DNA of 64,000 nt, taken from an uncultured Alphaproteobacteria bacterium (GTDB taxonomy: Bacteria > Pseudomonadota > Alphaproteobacteria > Micavibrionales > Micavibrionaceae). Where the stretch lies: positions 16,412 through 80,411 of the forward strand of contig CAMLJM010000010.1 in the NCBI GenBank assembly GCA_946480475.1, in the 5' to 3' direction. This document shows, piece by piece, positions 1 through 9,029 of this stretch. The number at the start of each line of letters is the position of its first letter. Position 1 is the first letter of the stretch. The notes below the pieces were generated by a model. The model was not told the DNA's origin. It saw only the letters and a list, made by a program, of their open reading frames with translations, and ran no database searches. A program made the position numbers and the translations under genes.

Positions 1-2030
1 GTAAATCCATCCGTGAAACACGCGATATTGATGTGAAGTTGGCGGCGCGCCATTTCCGTTACCATGCCGGCTTGGCGCAAATCGCTGACCAGGAGTTTCC
101 CGATCATAAACCCTATGGTGTCGTGGGTCAGATTATTCCGTGGAACTTCCCGCTGCTGATGCTGGCTTGGAAAGTCGCTCCGGCACTAGCAACGGGTAAC
201 ACGGTTGTTTTGAAGCCTGCCGAACAAACGCCTATGACAGCATTGCTATTTGCCGATATTTGCCGTGAGGTGGGTCTGCCGAAAGGTGTTGTCAATATTG
301 TCACAGGTGATGGTTCTACAGGCGCCCTGATTACCAATCATAAGGACATCAACAAAATCGCCTTCACAGGCTCGACAGAAGTTGGTCGCATCATTCGTGA
401 GGCCACTGCGGGTACGGGCAAGGGCCTGACGCTCGAACTTGGCGGTAAATCGCCTTTCATCGTATTCGAAGATGCCGACCTGGATAATGCTGTCGAAGGT
501 GTCGTGAATGCCATCTGGTTTAACCAAGGGCAGGTCTGCTGTGGCGGCTCCCGCTTGTTGGTACAGGAATCAGTGCACGACAAATTTATCGAGAAGCTGA
601 AGCGTCGCATGGATACGCTGCGTGTCGGTCATCCGCTGGAAAAAAATATCGATATGGCGGCTGTTATTGATGAAACACAGCGCGAGCGTATTGCGGGCTT
701 CGTTGATGAAGCCAAGGCAGAGGGTGCTGAGGTGTATCAAGTCAGTGCATGCCCTGCAAATGGTTCATATTATCCGCCCACACTGGTTACGAATGTCAGT
801 ACCAGTCACCGTATTGTGCAGGAAGAAGTATTCGGTCCTGTTCTGGCGGCTATGTCGTTCCGAACTTTTGAAGAGGCGGTATCTCTGGCCAATAACACGA
901 CTTACGGTCTGGCGGCATCTGTCTGGACGGAAAGTCAGAGTATGGCAAACATTGTGTCTGCACGCCTGAAATGTGGCGTGGTGTGGCGCAATGGTACTAA
1001 CCAGTTTGATGCCTGCTGCGGTTTTGGCGGCAACAAGGAGTCAGGTTTTGGGCGTGAAGGCGGCAAGGAGGGCCTGCTGTCCTATCTGAAGCCAAAAAGT
1101 GAAGATAACTTGCCGCAAGCAGATGTATCAGCGCCGCGCCGTGATTTTGATGAAGTTGAAGAAGTGATGATCGATCAGACGCCCAAGATGTTCATCGGTG
1201 GTGCGGAAGCACGCCCTGACAGTGGGTACAGCCTGCATGTTGTGAATGATGAAGGTACATTGCTGGGTCAGGTCGGTGCCGGTAGCCGTAAAGATATCCG
1301 CAATGCCGTAGAGGCGGCGCGGAAGGCTGAAGGCTGGGCAGGCACAACGAATGATAACAAAGGTCAGATCCTGCGTTTTATTGCTGAGCGTATGCAAAGC
1401 CGTCAGGACGAATTTGCAGAGCGTCTTGCTGATCTGACAGGCGTATCCAAGGATGAGGCCTACGAAGAAGTTCATATGTCGCTACAAGCCCTGTTCAACT
1501 ATGCGGCCTGGGCCGAGAATTACGAAGGTCGCGTGCACCAGCCGCCAACACGTGCGATTGTACCGACACTGAATGAGCCACTGGGTATCATTGGTGTCGT
1601 TTGCCCAAATGAAAAGCCCTTGCTGTCGATGATTACTATGATGTCCGCGGCGATGGCAGCGGGTAACCGCGTGGTAATGGTGCCATCGGAAAAATATCCG
1701 CTGATTGCGACTGATTTCTATCAAGTCCTGCGTACATCTGATGTGCCGGGTGGTGTCGTCAATATCGTGACAGGTCCGCGTGAAGAATTGACCAAGACGA
1801 TTGCTGATCACCTTGAAGTTGATGCGGTCTGGTACCATGGTTCCGCCGAAGGCAGTAAAGCTGTTGAGGTTGCTGCTGCCAAAGGCAACCTGAAACAGAC
1901 CTGGGTGAACTGTGGCAAGGCGTTCAACTGGGATCATCTGGCGACAAAAGGAGCCAAGGAACTGATGCACCGGGCCACGCAGGTCAAGAATCTCTGGACC
2001 CCCTGGGGCGAGGGGATTGGGCCGAAATAA
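1..2030 (+). CDS. ALDH16-like two-domain aldehyde dehydrogenase (5' end cut by window)
   Basis: The reading frame is open from base 3, so the gene starts before the window; 675 residues are visible. It should oxidise an aldehyde with NAD(P)+. The first domain has the Rossmann signature IPWNFP, FTGSTEVG, the general-base Glu in LELGGK (435-437) and the nucleophile Cys in GQVC (537-539). After about nt 1185 a second ALDH-like domain begins (MFIGG, GIIGVVCPNE, AAMAAGNRVV, GGVVNIVTG) and stops soon after the cofactor half, ending WTPWGEGIGPK with no second catalytic Cys region. One complete plus one truncated ALDH unit is the layout of the ALDH16 family, whose bacterial members keep the catalytic Cys. 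The substrate cannot be read from the sequence. The natural start codon lies outside the window. Confidence 0.85.
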   Translation, partial: KSIRETRDIDVKLAARHFRYHAGLAQIADQEFPDHKPYGVVGQIIPWNFPLLMLAWKVAPALATGNTVVLKPAEQTPMTALLFADICREVGLPKGVVNIVTGDGSTGALITNHKDINKIAFTGSTEVGRIIREATAGTGKGLTLELGGKSPFIVFEDADLDNAVEGVVNAIWFNQGQVCCGGSRLLVQESVHDKFIEKLKRRMDTLRVGHPLEKNIDMAAVIDETQRERIAGFVDEAKAEGAEVYQVSACPANGSYYPPTLVTNVSTSHRIVQEEVFGPVLAAMSFRTFEEAVSLANNTTYGLAASVWTESQSMANIVSARLKCGVVWRNGTNQFDACCGFGGNKESGFGREGGKEGLLSYLKPKSEDNLPQADVSAPRRDFDEVEEVMIDQTPKMFIGGAEARPDSGYSLHVVNDEGTLLGQVGAGSRKDIRNAVEAARKAEGWAGTTNDNKGQILRFIAERMQSRQDEFAERLADLTGVSKDEAYEEVHMSLQALFNYAAWAENYEGRVHQPPTRAIVPTLNEPLGIIGVVCPNEKPLLSMITMMSAAMAAGNRVVMVPSEKYPLIATDFYQVLRTSDVPGGVVNIVTGPREELTKTIADHLEVDAVWYHGSAEGSKAVEVAAAKGNLKQTWVNCGKAFNWDHLATKGAKELMHRATQVKNLWTPWGEGIGPK

Positions 2031-2114
2031 GGTCTAACTTCTGATATCCCTAGGTTTTCCGGCCCTCAGGTCTAAAAAACTTGACAAAAAGGGTCAGGAT
2101 CAAGCATGTTCTGG

Positions 2115-2220
2115 CGCTATCGAAAATAGCGGTTGCTCAAAACAGATTCTATCGATCTAAATAATATCAAAGGGTTAGCTTGTTCACGTGGGGGCTGGAA
2201 CTAACTAAACCTATAGAATC
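2115..2220 (+). promoter_or_regulatory. Possible structured leader upstream of the DJ-1-like gene
   Basis: The 241-bp gap between the ALDH gene and the DJ-1-like gene holds several inverted repeats. CGCTAT (2115-2120) pairs with ATAGCG (2126-2131) around a 5-nt loop. GATTCTAT (2145-2152) pairs exactly with ATAGAATC (2213-2220), and inside this pair GTTA (2174-2177) and GTTC (2182-2185) pair with GAAC (2198-2201) and TAAC (2202-2205), giving a nested hairpin with a 4-nt bulge. A TTGACA hexamer lies upstream at 2081-2086. This matches no riboswitch I recognise. An 8-bp match in a gap of this size can arise by chance. Confidence 0.3.
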
Positions 2221-2271
2221 GAAAAGCGCACCGTCTGATTTATGTAAAAACTTCCAATATGAGGCCCAAAT

Positions 2272-2862
2272 ATGAGTGTGACTAAAGTTCTCTCCGGTTC
2301 CAAAATTGCCATTCTCGTCGCTAACGGTTGCACAGAGCAGGATATGACAGAAGCGCAGCGCGCTTTGATCGAAGCCGGTGCTACGACAAAAATCATCAGC
2401 CCGGATGCGGGTCTTGTAAATGGCTGGGCAGGAGATCACTGGGGTCACCACTATGCTGTTGATGCGGCTCTGGCAACAGCACTAAGCGGCGACTATGATA
2501 TGCTGGTGGTTCCCGGCGGCCAGCGCAGCCTTGATAAACTGAAACTGACAGCGCACACAAAGCGTTTCATCAATGGTTTTCTTGTTTCCGACAAACCTGT
2601 GGTTATGTATGGCGATGCGCTGCATCTGCTGATTACATCTGACAATGTGCGTGGTCGCACAGTGGCGGGTCCTGAAAATATGAAAGACGTTGTGACACAA
2701 GCTGGTGGCAACTGGTCTGATACAACACCTGTACGCGATAACATGCTGATTACAGGTGCCGCTGATGAAGCGACCCGCAAGGCCTTGGTGACAGAGATGG
2801 TGGACTTTTTCGCCGAGCATGTCACAATGCGCCGTAATATAGCAGCGGCGGTCGCTGCCTAA
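2272..2862 (+). CDS. DJ-1/PfpI family protein without the nucleophile cysteine
   Basis: The 196-residue product has the single-domain glutamine-amidotransferase-like fold: KIAILVANGCTEQDM at the first strand, GYD-type segment GDYDMLVVPGG at 80-90, and the region that normally holds the nucleophile elbow near residue 115. There the usual A-C-H-G is replaced by YGDALHLL, so the strictly placed Cys of PfpI proteases and DJ-1 is missing. A protease, glyoxalase or deglycase reaction that needs this Cys is therefore unlikely; a binding or stress role is more plausible but unproven. The ATG has a GAGG Shine-Dalgarno 7-8 nt upstream. It is preceded by a gap with possible RNA structure and followed 19 bp later by prfB in the same direction. 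Confidence 0.8.
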   Translation: MSVTKVLSGSKIAILVANGCTEQDMTEAQRALIEAGATTKIISPDAGLVNGWAGDHWGHHYAVDAALATALSGDYDMLVVPGGQRSLDKLKLTAHTKRFINGFLVSDKPVVMYGDALHLLITSDNVRGRTVAGPENMKDVVTQAGGNWSDTTPVRDNMLITGAADEATRKALVTEMVDFFAEHVTMRRNIAAAVAA

Positions 2863-2881
2863 GCAAAAGGCTTCTTAATAG

Positions 2882-4010
2882 ATGCGTGCAGAAATCCAGG
2901 CAGTCGTGGACGATATTGAATCGGCACTTAAGCTGCTGAGGAGGCATCTTTGACTGGGACGTTGCCGTCACGCGTCTTGAAGAAGTAAATTCCCTTTGCG
3001 AGGATCCGGGCATCTGGTCGGATCAGGATAAAGCCCAGGCACTTATGCGTGAACGTACCCGTCTCGAGCAAATGATCGGGGCGGTGCGCGAAATCGAAAC
3101 CAGTACGCGTGACAATTCTGAACTCGTTGAATTAGGTGAAGAAGAGGGCGATGAAGCGATCATAAAAGATGCGGCTGCCGCTCTTGATGAACTCAAACAT
3201 CGTGTAGAGAAGCTGCAACTTGAAAGCCTGCTTTCGGGCGAAGCTGATAATTGCAGCGCTTTTCTCGAGGTGCATGCTGGCTCCGGCGGCACCGAAGCTC
3301 AGGATTGGGGCGAGATGTTGCTGCGCATGTATGTGCGCTGGGCCGAGAAAAAAGGTTACAAGGTTTCTGTTCTTGATCGTAGCGATGGCGAAGAGGCGGG
3401 GATTAAATCCGCGACCATCAAAATCGACGGTGACAAAGGCTATGGCTGGCTGAAGTCAGAGAATGGCGTGCATCGTCTGGTTCGTATTTCACCGTATGAC
3501 TCGAATGCGCGTCGCCACACCAGTTTTGCTTCCGTATCTGTATCCCCTGTGATCGATGACACCATCGAAATTGAAGTGCTGGATAAGGATATCAAGCTTG
3601 ATACGTACCGTTCCAGCGGTGCTGGCGGTCAGCACGTTAACACGACTGACTCTGCTGTGCGCCTGACGCATATTCCCACGGGTGTTATCGTGGCCTGCCA
3701 GAACGAACGTTCGCAACACCAGAACCGTGCTACTGCCATGGCTATGCTGAAAGCGCGTCTGTATGAAATGGAAGTGCAAAAGCGTGAAGCAGAAAAGGCT
3801 GCGGCCCACGGTGAAAAAACCGATATCGGTTGGGGGCATCAGATTCGCTCCTACGTGTTGCAGCCGTACCAGATGGTTAAGGATGCCCGCACAGGATTTG
3901 AGAATACAGATGCCTTCCGTGTCCTTGATGGTGATATTGATGGTTTCCTCGAGTCTTATCTGGCTCACGGGGTTGAGCAGGCCGAAGAAAAGCGCCAAGG
4001 GGCAGGCTAA
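2882..4010 (+). CDS. prfB: Peptide chain release factor 2 (programmed +1 frameshift)
   Basis: RF2 ends translation at UGA and UAA codons. The gene is read in two frames: 23 codons from ATG 2882 to CTT 2948-2950, then an in-frame TGA at 2951-2953; skipping one T continues in the frame starting GAC at 2952 (DWDVAVTRLEEVN) to the stop at 4010, giving about 375 residues, close to the family length. The first part, MRAEIQAVVDDIE...LLRRHL, joins correctly to the second at the expected place. The GGQ peptidyl-hydrolysis motif (GAGGQHVNTTDSAVR) and the SP[FY] recognition tripeptide (SPYDS) are present. A gene finder would miss the first 23 codons. The next gene starts at the very next base, suggesting translational coupling. 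Confidence 0.96.
2939..2954 (+). other. prfB programmed +1 frameshift site
   Basis: AGGAGG (2939-2944), three bases, then CTT TGA C (2948-2954). An internal Shine-Dalgarno-like hexamer placed three bases before CTT and followed by TGA C is the same arrangement as in Escherichia coli prfB, where low RF2 favours slippage of the CUU-reading tRNA by +1. RF2 thus regulates its own synthesis. Confidence 0.95.
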
Positions 4011-5135
4011 ATGAAAAAATCACTCCTGATATTTGCGTCTCTTGCCCTTTTATCCGGGGTTGCTTACGCGCAGGAAGAAGAAGTGGTAACCAGCCTGCTT
4101 GTGCCGGCCAGTGCCTGGCTTGTCGGTCCTACGACACTGGATGACGGATCAGCGGCAGGTCGCGGCATGCCCTGTGTCATGGTTAATAAATATAGTAACA
4201 ATGTGGAAATGCGGTTGTCTGGCGGTGGTCAGGAATTGCTGGCCATGGCTTTGACATTCCAGGAGAAGTCTTTCCAGAAAGATCAGAGTTACCTGATGAC
4301 AATCAGTTTCCCAGATCAGGAACCTGTGCAATTGCCAGCACAAGCCTTTAGTGAAGCAACGCTCGTTGTTGGAACTGAACCAGGCAAAGATTTTTATAGA
4401 TCGCTGCAAACGGCGGACTCTATGACTTTGACACTGGGTGCTAGCAGTATGGAGTTTTCACTGCTGGGTGTCGCCCAGGGACTCAAGCGTTTAGAGGAAT
4501 GCTTTAAACCCAGTGCTGCTGCATCAGAATCTGCTGTTCCTGCGCCGGTCGTGCCGGGTATAAAGGGTCTTGATAAAGAGCCGGAAGAGCCTGCCGAGGA
4601 AAATGCCCCAACTGAGAATAATGAAGTGGGCGACATGATCGATAAGGCGGCTGCCGATGCGTTGCCTCCTGTCGCAGACGAGCCGGAAATATCAAAAAAA
4701 GAAGAGCCAGTACCACTTCCTGAGAAAAAAGAGCCTGAACCAGCGCTTCCCATCACTGAGGTAAAGCCTCGTGATATACTGCTTCCCGGGGCCAGCACAG
4801 CCGTTTCTGGTGAGGGCCAGCAAATGCGTTGGCGCGTTATGAAAGGCGCCAATCTGCAAAGTATCTTTGAGGTCTGGGCGCAAAGTGCGCAGGCGCGTCT
4901 GGTGTGGAATGCAGGGCAGGGGTTTAGCGTCCCTGAGTCCCTTGCCATGCAGGGCACGTTTGAGGCTGTTGTAGAGGCCGTGCTTTCCCAGTTTCCTGAA
5001 GATCAGATCCGCCCTGTCGGTAAAATTTATATGGATACGGCCATGAAGCAAAAGGTGCTGGTTATTGAAACTGTTAAACCCTCTGCACCTCTGACGACTG
5101 AGGGTAATTATCCTCCTATAGGTGTGCCCCAATAA
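4011..5135 (+). CDS. Secreted protein with C-terminal TcpQ/STN-like domain
   Basis: The 374-residue product begins with a clear signal peptide (MKKSLLIFASLALLSGVAYA). Residues about 30-170 form a domain that resembles the N-terminal domain of the product at 6432-8966: both have a W near the start, a conserved Cys-Met pair (PCVM / PYCTM), a QSY[LY]x[VM]T strand and a Cys near the end. A Pro/Glu-rich linker (about 180-255) follows. The C-terminal part (about 265-365: W-R-x-x-x-G-x-x-L-x-x-x-x-x-x-W, then F-x-A-V-x-x-x-L) looks like the TcpQ domain found in pilus-assembly and secretin-associated proteins. The ATG directly follows the prfB stop codon. A periplasmic or outer-membrane assembly role is an inference; no secretin gene is nearby. 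Confidence 0.65.
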   Translation: MKKSLLIFASLALLSGVAYAQEEEVVTSLLVPASAWLVGPTTLDDGSAAGRGMPCVMVNKYSNNVEMRLSGGGQELLAMALTFQEKSFQKDQSYLMTISFPDQEPVQLPAQAFSEATLVVGTEPGKDFYRSLQTADSMTLTLGASSMEFSLLGVAQGLKRLEECFKPSAAASESAVPAPVVPGIKGLDKEPEEPAEENAPTENNEVGDMIDKAAADALPPVADEPEISKKEEPVPLPEKKEPEPALPITEVKPRDILLPGASTAVSGEGQQMRWRVMKGANLQSIFEVWAQSAQARLVWNAGQGFSVPESLAMQGTFEAVVEAVLSQFPEDQIRPVGKIYMDTAMKQKVLVIETVKPSAPLTTEGNYPPIGVPQ

Positions 5136-5197
5136 ATTCTCCGAAGGAAAGTGATAGCTTTCCCGTATCAATAAAGAGCTGAATTCAGGGGGATTTA

Positions 5198-6223
5198 ATG
5201 AAGCCATTTCTAACGCTATTTTTCATCTTCATTTTTATGGCCATGCCTATGGCTCATGCTGATGGTCCTATCAGGCAACGTCTTAAGAACAATATAAAAG
5301 AACGTGTAGCTGAAAGGTTGAAAGATCAGCCTGCCCCTGAGGTGAATGCTTCCGTGAATGACCGCATCACATCTCCCGGCGATTATTATTTCAGCATTAA
5401 TTATGATGGTCAGGTGCGTATGTATCGTGTGCATGTTCCGCCATCCTATCGCGATTCATCTGCAGCGGCGCTCGTGTTTGCCTTCCATGGCGGCGGCGGT
5501 GATATGGATTACATGGCTAAGGATGAATATTACGGTTTGATATCCAAATCTGATAAAGAAGGTTTTGTTATTGTGTTTCCGAATGGCTACAGCCGCTTTC
5601 AATCCGGCAAACTGGCTACGTGGAATGCAGGTGCTTGCTGTGGTGATGCGCGGGATAAGAGTATTGATGATGTAGGTTTTGTCAGGGATATTATTACACA
5701 TCTTACACGGCAAATGACTATTGATCCCCAACGGGTATTTGCGACCGGTATGTCTAATGGTGGTTTGATGTCATACAGGCTGGCTTGTGAGATGTCGGAT
5801 GTATTCACAGCGATTGCCAGTGTAGCGGGAACTGACAATACTTTGACGTGTCAGCCATCGCATCCGGTTTCCATCCTGCATATCCATGCCCAGAATGATG
5901 ATCATGTGTTGTTCAATGGAGGGGCGGGTGAGGGCAGCTTCCGGGATGAATCAAAAGTCACTGAGTTCGCGTCTGTTCCTGAAACGGTCAGCAAATGGGT
6001 TGCACGCAACCAGTGCCGTACGACACCGCAGCGCGTTTTGAGTGTGAATGGCGCGTACTGTGATTTATATACAGGCTGCGCAGGCGGGACTGAAGTGAAA
6101 CTGTGTGTGACCGATACGGGGGCACATTCTTGGCCAGGTGGCTATAAGCCAAGGGGTGAAAGTACGTCTCAGGCCATATCAGCAAATGATGAGATATGGC
6201 GCTTTTTCAATAATGCCCGTTAA
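5198..6223 (+). CDS. Secreted esterase, PHB depolymerase/LpqC (CE1-like) family
   Basis: The 341-residue protein has a signal peptide (MKPFLTLFFIFIFMAMPMAHA) and an alpha/beta-hydrolase core. Visible elements are the oxyanion strand FAFHGGGGD, the nucleophile elbow GMSNGG, the acid region HIHAQNDDHV and the catalytic His in GAHSWPGG. This set is typical of LpqC-type esterases, which include extracellular PHB depolymerase-like and feruloyl-esterase-like enzymes. Several Cys residues (WNAGACCGDA, CRTT, YCDLYTGC) suggest disulfides after export. Because it is secreted it would not act on the cell's own PHB granules; the natural substrate is unknown. It lies between two paralogous envelope genes in the same direction. 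Confidence 0.8.
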   Translation: MKPFLTLFFIFIFMAMPMAHADGPIRQRLKNNIKERVAERLKDQPAPEVNASVNDRITSPGDYYFSINYDGQVRMYRVHVPPSYRDSSAAALVFAFHGGGGDMDYMAKDEYYGLISKSDKEGFVIVFPNGYSRFQSGKLATWNAGACCGDARDKSIDDVGFVRDIITHLTRQMTIDPQRVFATGMSNGGLMSYRLACEMSDVFTAIASVAGTDNTLTCQPSHPVSILHIHAQNDDHVLFNGGAGEGSFRDESKVTEFASVPETVSKWVARNQCRTTPQRVLSVNGAYCDLYTGCAGGTEVKLCVTDTGAHSWPGGYKPRGESTSQAISANDEIWRFFNNAR

Positions 6224-6375
6224 AACAGACGCTTAATCTTCTTACATTACATAATTCATAATTATAAGGGAGGTGGGTAAGACTTACTTTCCCTCACATC
6301 ATTACTTTGCTTTCCAGAACCGGGAGTGTATTCTTTTCGCGTCATGGGTTTAACGCCCAGATTCGTATTTGGGGG

Positions 6376-6400
6376 CCTGTTTAAAAACGGGCAAAACAGG
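6376..6400. repeat. Inverted repeat before the coiled-coil envelope gene
   Basis: CCTGTTT (6376-6382) and AAACAGG (6394-6400) are perfect 7-bp arms separated by 11 nt, about 30 bp before the start of the next gene. It could be an operator or a leader hairpin; there is no T tract. The 208-bp gap also contains a small imperfect hairpin around 6261-6295 and nothing else I recognise. Confidence 0.3.
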
Positions 6401-6431
6401 GGCTTTATAAGAATTCATTCCGGAGCATATC

Positions 6432-8966
6432 ATGCGTATTCGTAACCTTCTTCTTTCCACAGTCATGTGCGGCAGCGTCGTACTGATGTCGTCAGCATCA
6501 TGGTCACAGACAGCGCCCAAAGTGGTTTATAAACCGCAAGGTGAGTGGGCTGTTACGCGGGTAGCAGCGAAGGGTGCAGGCAAGGAACCATACTGCACAA
6601 TGGCGCGCCGCTTCGGTGAAAATGTCATTCTGACTTTTGCGCGTAATGCCAAAGACGAAACTTCGTTGGCCATGGACTTCCAGCCAAATACACTGGCAAA
6701 AGGCCAAAGCTACTACGTAACGCTGGACGCCGGACAAAATGAAAAACGCGCCTTTGACGTAACCCCCGTATCTGACAAAGCTATGATTATCCGTCTGGGC
6801 CAGGATGCGAAGTTCCACGATGCGCTGAATGAGTCAGGCGTTTTGAACGTTGATGTGGCAGGTCTCGCTTTTGAATTCGACGTTCCTGATATGTCCAAGG
6901 GTCATCAGGATCTGGGCGGTTGCGTTACCAGTATTGTAGAGCCTGCTGCCGGTGAGCCATCCTCTAAACCTGTTGTGACAGCACAAAATGATGCGCCTGT
7001 TGCACGCCGTGCTACAGATAATATCCTGTCAGCACCAGCCACAGGTGGTGGTATGGCGAGTGTGCCACAGCCGGTTCTTCACGCTGAAGAACCTATGACG
7101 ACTGCATCTGCAAGCGAAGCTGAAGCTTTGCGTGAAGAAAATCTCCGTCTGAAGAATGCGCTTGAGCGTGAACGCCGCGAATACGAAGACCGTTTCATGC
7201 GCGAAAGCGGTAACAGCAGTCAGGTTTCCGAAGTCATGGAAAAACTGAAGTTGCTGGAAAAAGAAAATAGCGATCTGAAATATCAGCTGGCTGACGCCCG
7301 CAGCATGGCACCCAAGGCGGGATCTGTTTCCCCAGCGGCTCCGGCGGCGGCTTGCGTCCCTACAACTGTTTCAGAAGATGATCCAGAGCAAGCTGCTGAA
7401 CTTAGCCTGCTGCGTGAGGAAAATACCCGTCTGAAATCAGATATAGCCGCACAGAAAACGGCTATGGTCCAACTTGAGATGCAAGTATCCCAGGCTAAAA
7501 CAGATGGTGACAAATCTTCCGCTACAGATACGGCCACGATTGCGCGCCTTCAATCCCGTATTGATGAACTGACAGCGCAGAATTCCAAACTGCAATCTGA
7601 TGTCGTATCGGCACAGGCGTCTGCTTCTACAGCGTCGTCAGTCGCTTCTGATGATTCCATTTCTGTTGCACAACTCCGGTCTGTAGAGGCGCAGCTGAAG
7701 TCTGTTGAGACAGAGCGTGACAACCTGCGTGCGCAGATCGAGAAAATGGGCAGTGGCCAGGAAGAGGGGCTGTTAAAGCTTTCCGGTTCCGATTGGAACC
7801 TGGAGCAGGCGACACGTCGCTATAACGAAGCCGAGCGTGAAATTCGTCGCCTGGGTTCCCAGCTTGAGCAGGCGCGCACGCAATGCTCTGCCGAGAAAAA
7901 GGAAATCGAATATATGCTGTTCGATCCTGAAATCGCCACGGAACAGCAAATTAGCAAATTGATGACGCTGGAAAAAGAGCTGGATGCGGCAAAAGCTGAA
8001 CTGGCGCGCAAGGATACTGAGGTCAGTGCCAAGGTTAGCGAATATGAGCAACAAATTGCCAAGCTGCAGGCTGAGTCAGCTTCGACTAAGGTATCTGAAG
8101 TGGAGATGACTGCACTGAAGAATGAATTGGCTGCTTCTTCAAATAATACATCTGCGGAAGTCGCCCGTTTGAAAGCTGAGAAAGAGACTATGGCGCAGCG
8201 CGTAGCCCAACTGGAGGCGAAGCTGGCATCGTCAGTCCAGCCTGCAGCGGGGACGCCGCAGGCTCTTGTTCAGGAGCAACAAATTGCGTCTGTACAATCT
8301 GTGCCAGCTTCTGTTGAGGTTGAATCAATTGAGCCTCCGGGGGCAAACTTGCGCCCTGGCCAAGTATCGCCACGCGATGATGTTTCATCAGCGCCTCTGG
8401 CTCTGGCGCCTAAATCTGCCGTTGCTGAAGACAGCTTTGTTCCGACGCAGCCTGTTGTTGATCCTGTCGTGCAGGCGATAGCTCCTCAGCCGGATGCTGT
8501 TGCTTCCCCATCATCAAGCTTGATTACAGCAGATGCGCTTTCTGCACAGCTGCGCCAAGCGGGAGTTTCACTGAGCGGTAACGTCAAGAAGGCTGAGAAT
8601 GTTTCCGGGCCTGCGTTCGTAGCATATAGCTGGGATGCAAGTGGCTTATTCGGCAGTGCTGAACAGAAGCCGATGTCTAACCCTGAACAATTCCAGACTA
8701 TGGTGAATCAGTATCTGGATAAAACTAAATCCCGCTGTGCGGGTGACTTTGCGGCATCTCCTGTGCCGACACAATCTGCAGGTAGCGTACAAGTTTCTGC
8801 CTATGAGATTGCGTGCATAAGCAAGGATGGCACGGGCGCTACGGCAGCTCTTGCTTTCTATGGTAAGGATGGCCTGTTTACGACTGTAGCCCATGAGTCC
8901 AGCATGGACACCATGGATATGGCCATGGATGCACGTGATCGCGTCATCGCAAGTGTGATTAAATAG
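6432..8966 (+). CDS. Large exported coiled-coil protein, paralogous N-terminal domain
   Basis: The 844-residue product has a signal peptide ending near SASWSQ. Residues about 35-170 resemble the N-terminal domain of the protein encoded at 4011-5135. A Pro/Ala-rich linker follows, then long heptad-rich segments (about 225-300, 335-400, 415-450 and 465-610) rich in Glu, Lys, Leu and Ala, which predict coiled coil. A second Ala/Pro/Val-rich linker (about 610-695) leads to a compact C-terminal domain (about 695-844) with two Cys residues (RCAGDF and EIACIS) that could form a disulfide. I do not recognise this domain. A periplasm-spanning or scaffold role would fit the shape. A strong terminator follows directly. 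Confidence 0.6.
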   Translation: MRIRNLLLSTVMCGSVVLMSSASWSQTAPKVVYKPQGEWAVTRVAAKGAGKEPYCTMARRFGENVILTFARNAKDETSLAMDFQPNTLAKGQSYYVTLDAGQNEKRAFDVTPVSDKAMIIRLGQDAKFHDALNESGVLNVDVAGLAFEFDVPDMSKGHQDLGGCVTSIVEPAAGEPSSKPVVTAQNDAPVARRATDNILSAPATGGGMASVPQPVLHAEEPMTTASASEAEALREENLRLKNALERERREYEDRFMRESGNSSQVSEVMEKLKLLEKENSDLKYQLADARSMAPKAGSVSPAAPAAACVPTTVSEDDPEQAAELSLLREENTRLKSDIAAQKTAMVQLEMQVSQAKTDGDKSSATDTATIARLQSRIDELTAQNSKLQSDVVSAQASASTASSVASDDSISVAQLRSVEAQLKSVETERDNLRAQIEKMGSGQEEGLLKLSGSDWNLEQATRRYNEAEREIRRLGSQLEQARTQCSAEKKEIEYMLFDPEIATEQQISKLMTLEKELDAAKAELARKDTEVSAKVSEYEQQIAKLQAESASTKVSEVEMTALKNELAASSNNTSAEVARLKAEKETMAQRVAQLEAKLASSVQPAAGTPQALVQEQQIASVQSVPASVEVESIEPPGANLRPGQVSPRDDVSSAPLALAPKSAVAEDSFVPTQPVVDPVVQAIAPQPDAVASPSSSLITADALSAQLRQAGVSLSGNVKKAENVSGPAFVAYSWDASGLFGSAEQKPMSNPEQFQTMVNQYLDKTKSRCAGDFAASPVPTQSAGSVQVSAYEIACISKDGTGATAALAFYGKDGLFTTVAHESSMDTMDMAMDARDRVIASVIK

Positions 8967-8985
8967 GCGCTAAATTGGTTAAAAT

Positions 8986-9014
8986 AAAACAGGCCCTTAG
9001 GGGCCTGTTTTTTA
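8986..9014. terminator. Bidirectional Rho-independent terminator
   Basis: AAAACAGGCCC (8986-8996) pairs perfectly with GGGCCTGTTTT (9001-9011) around the loop TTAG, followed by more T residues. With A residues on the left arm it works in both directions, ending the envelope gene on the plus strand and phaR on the minus strand. Confidence 0.92.
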
Positions 9015-9029
9015 TTCCTGATCTTTTGA

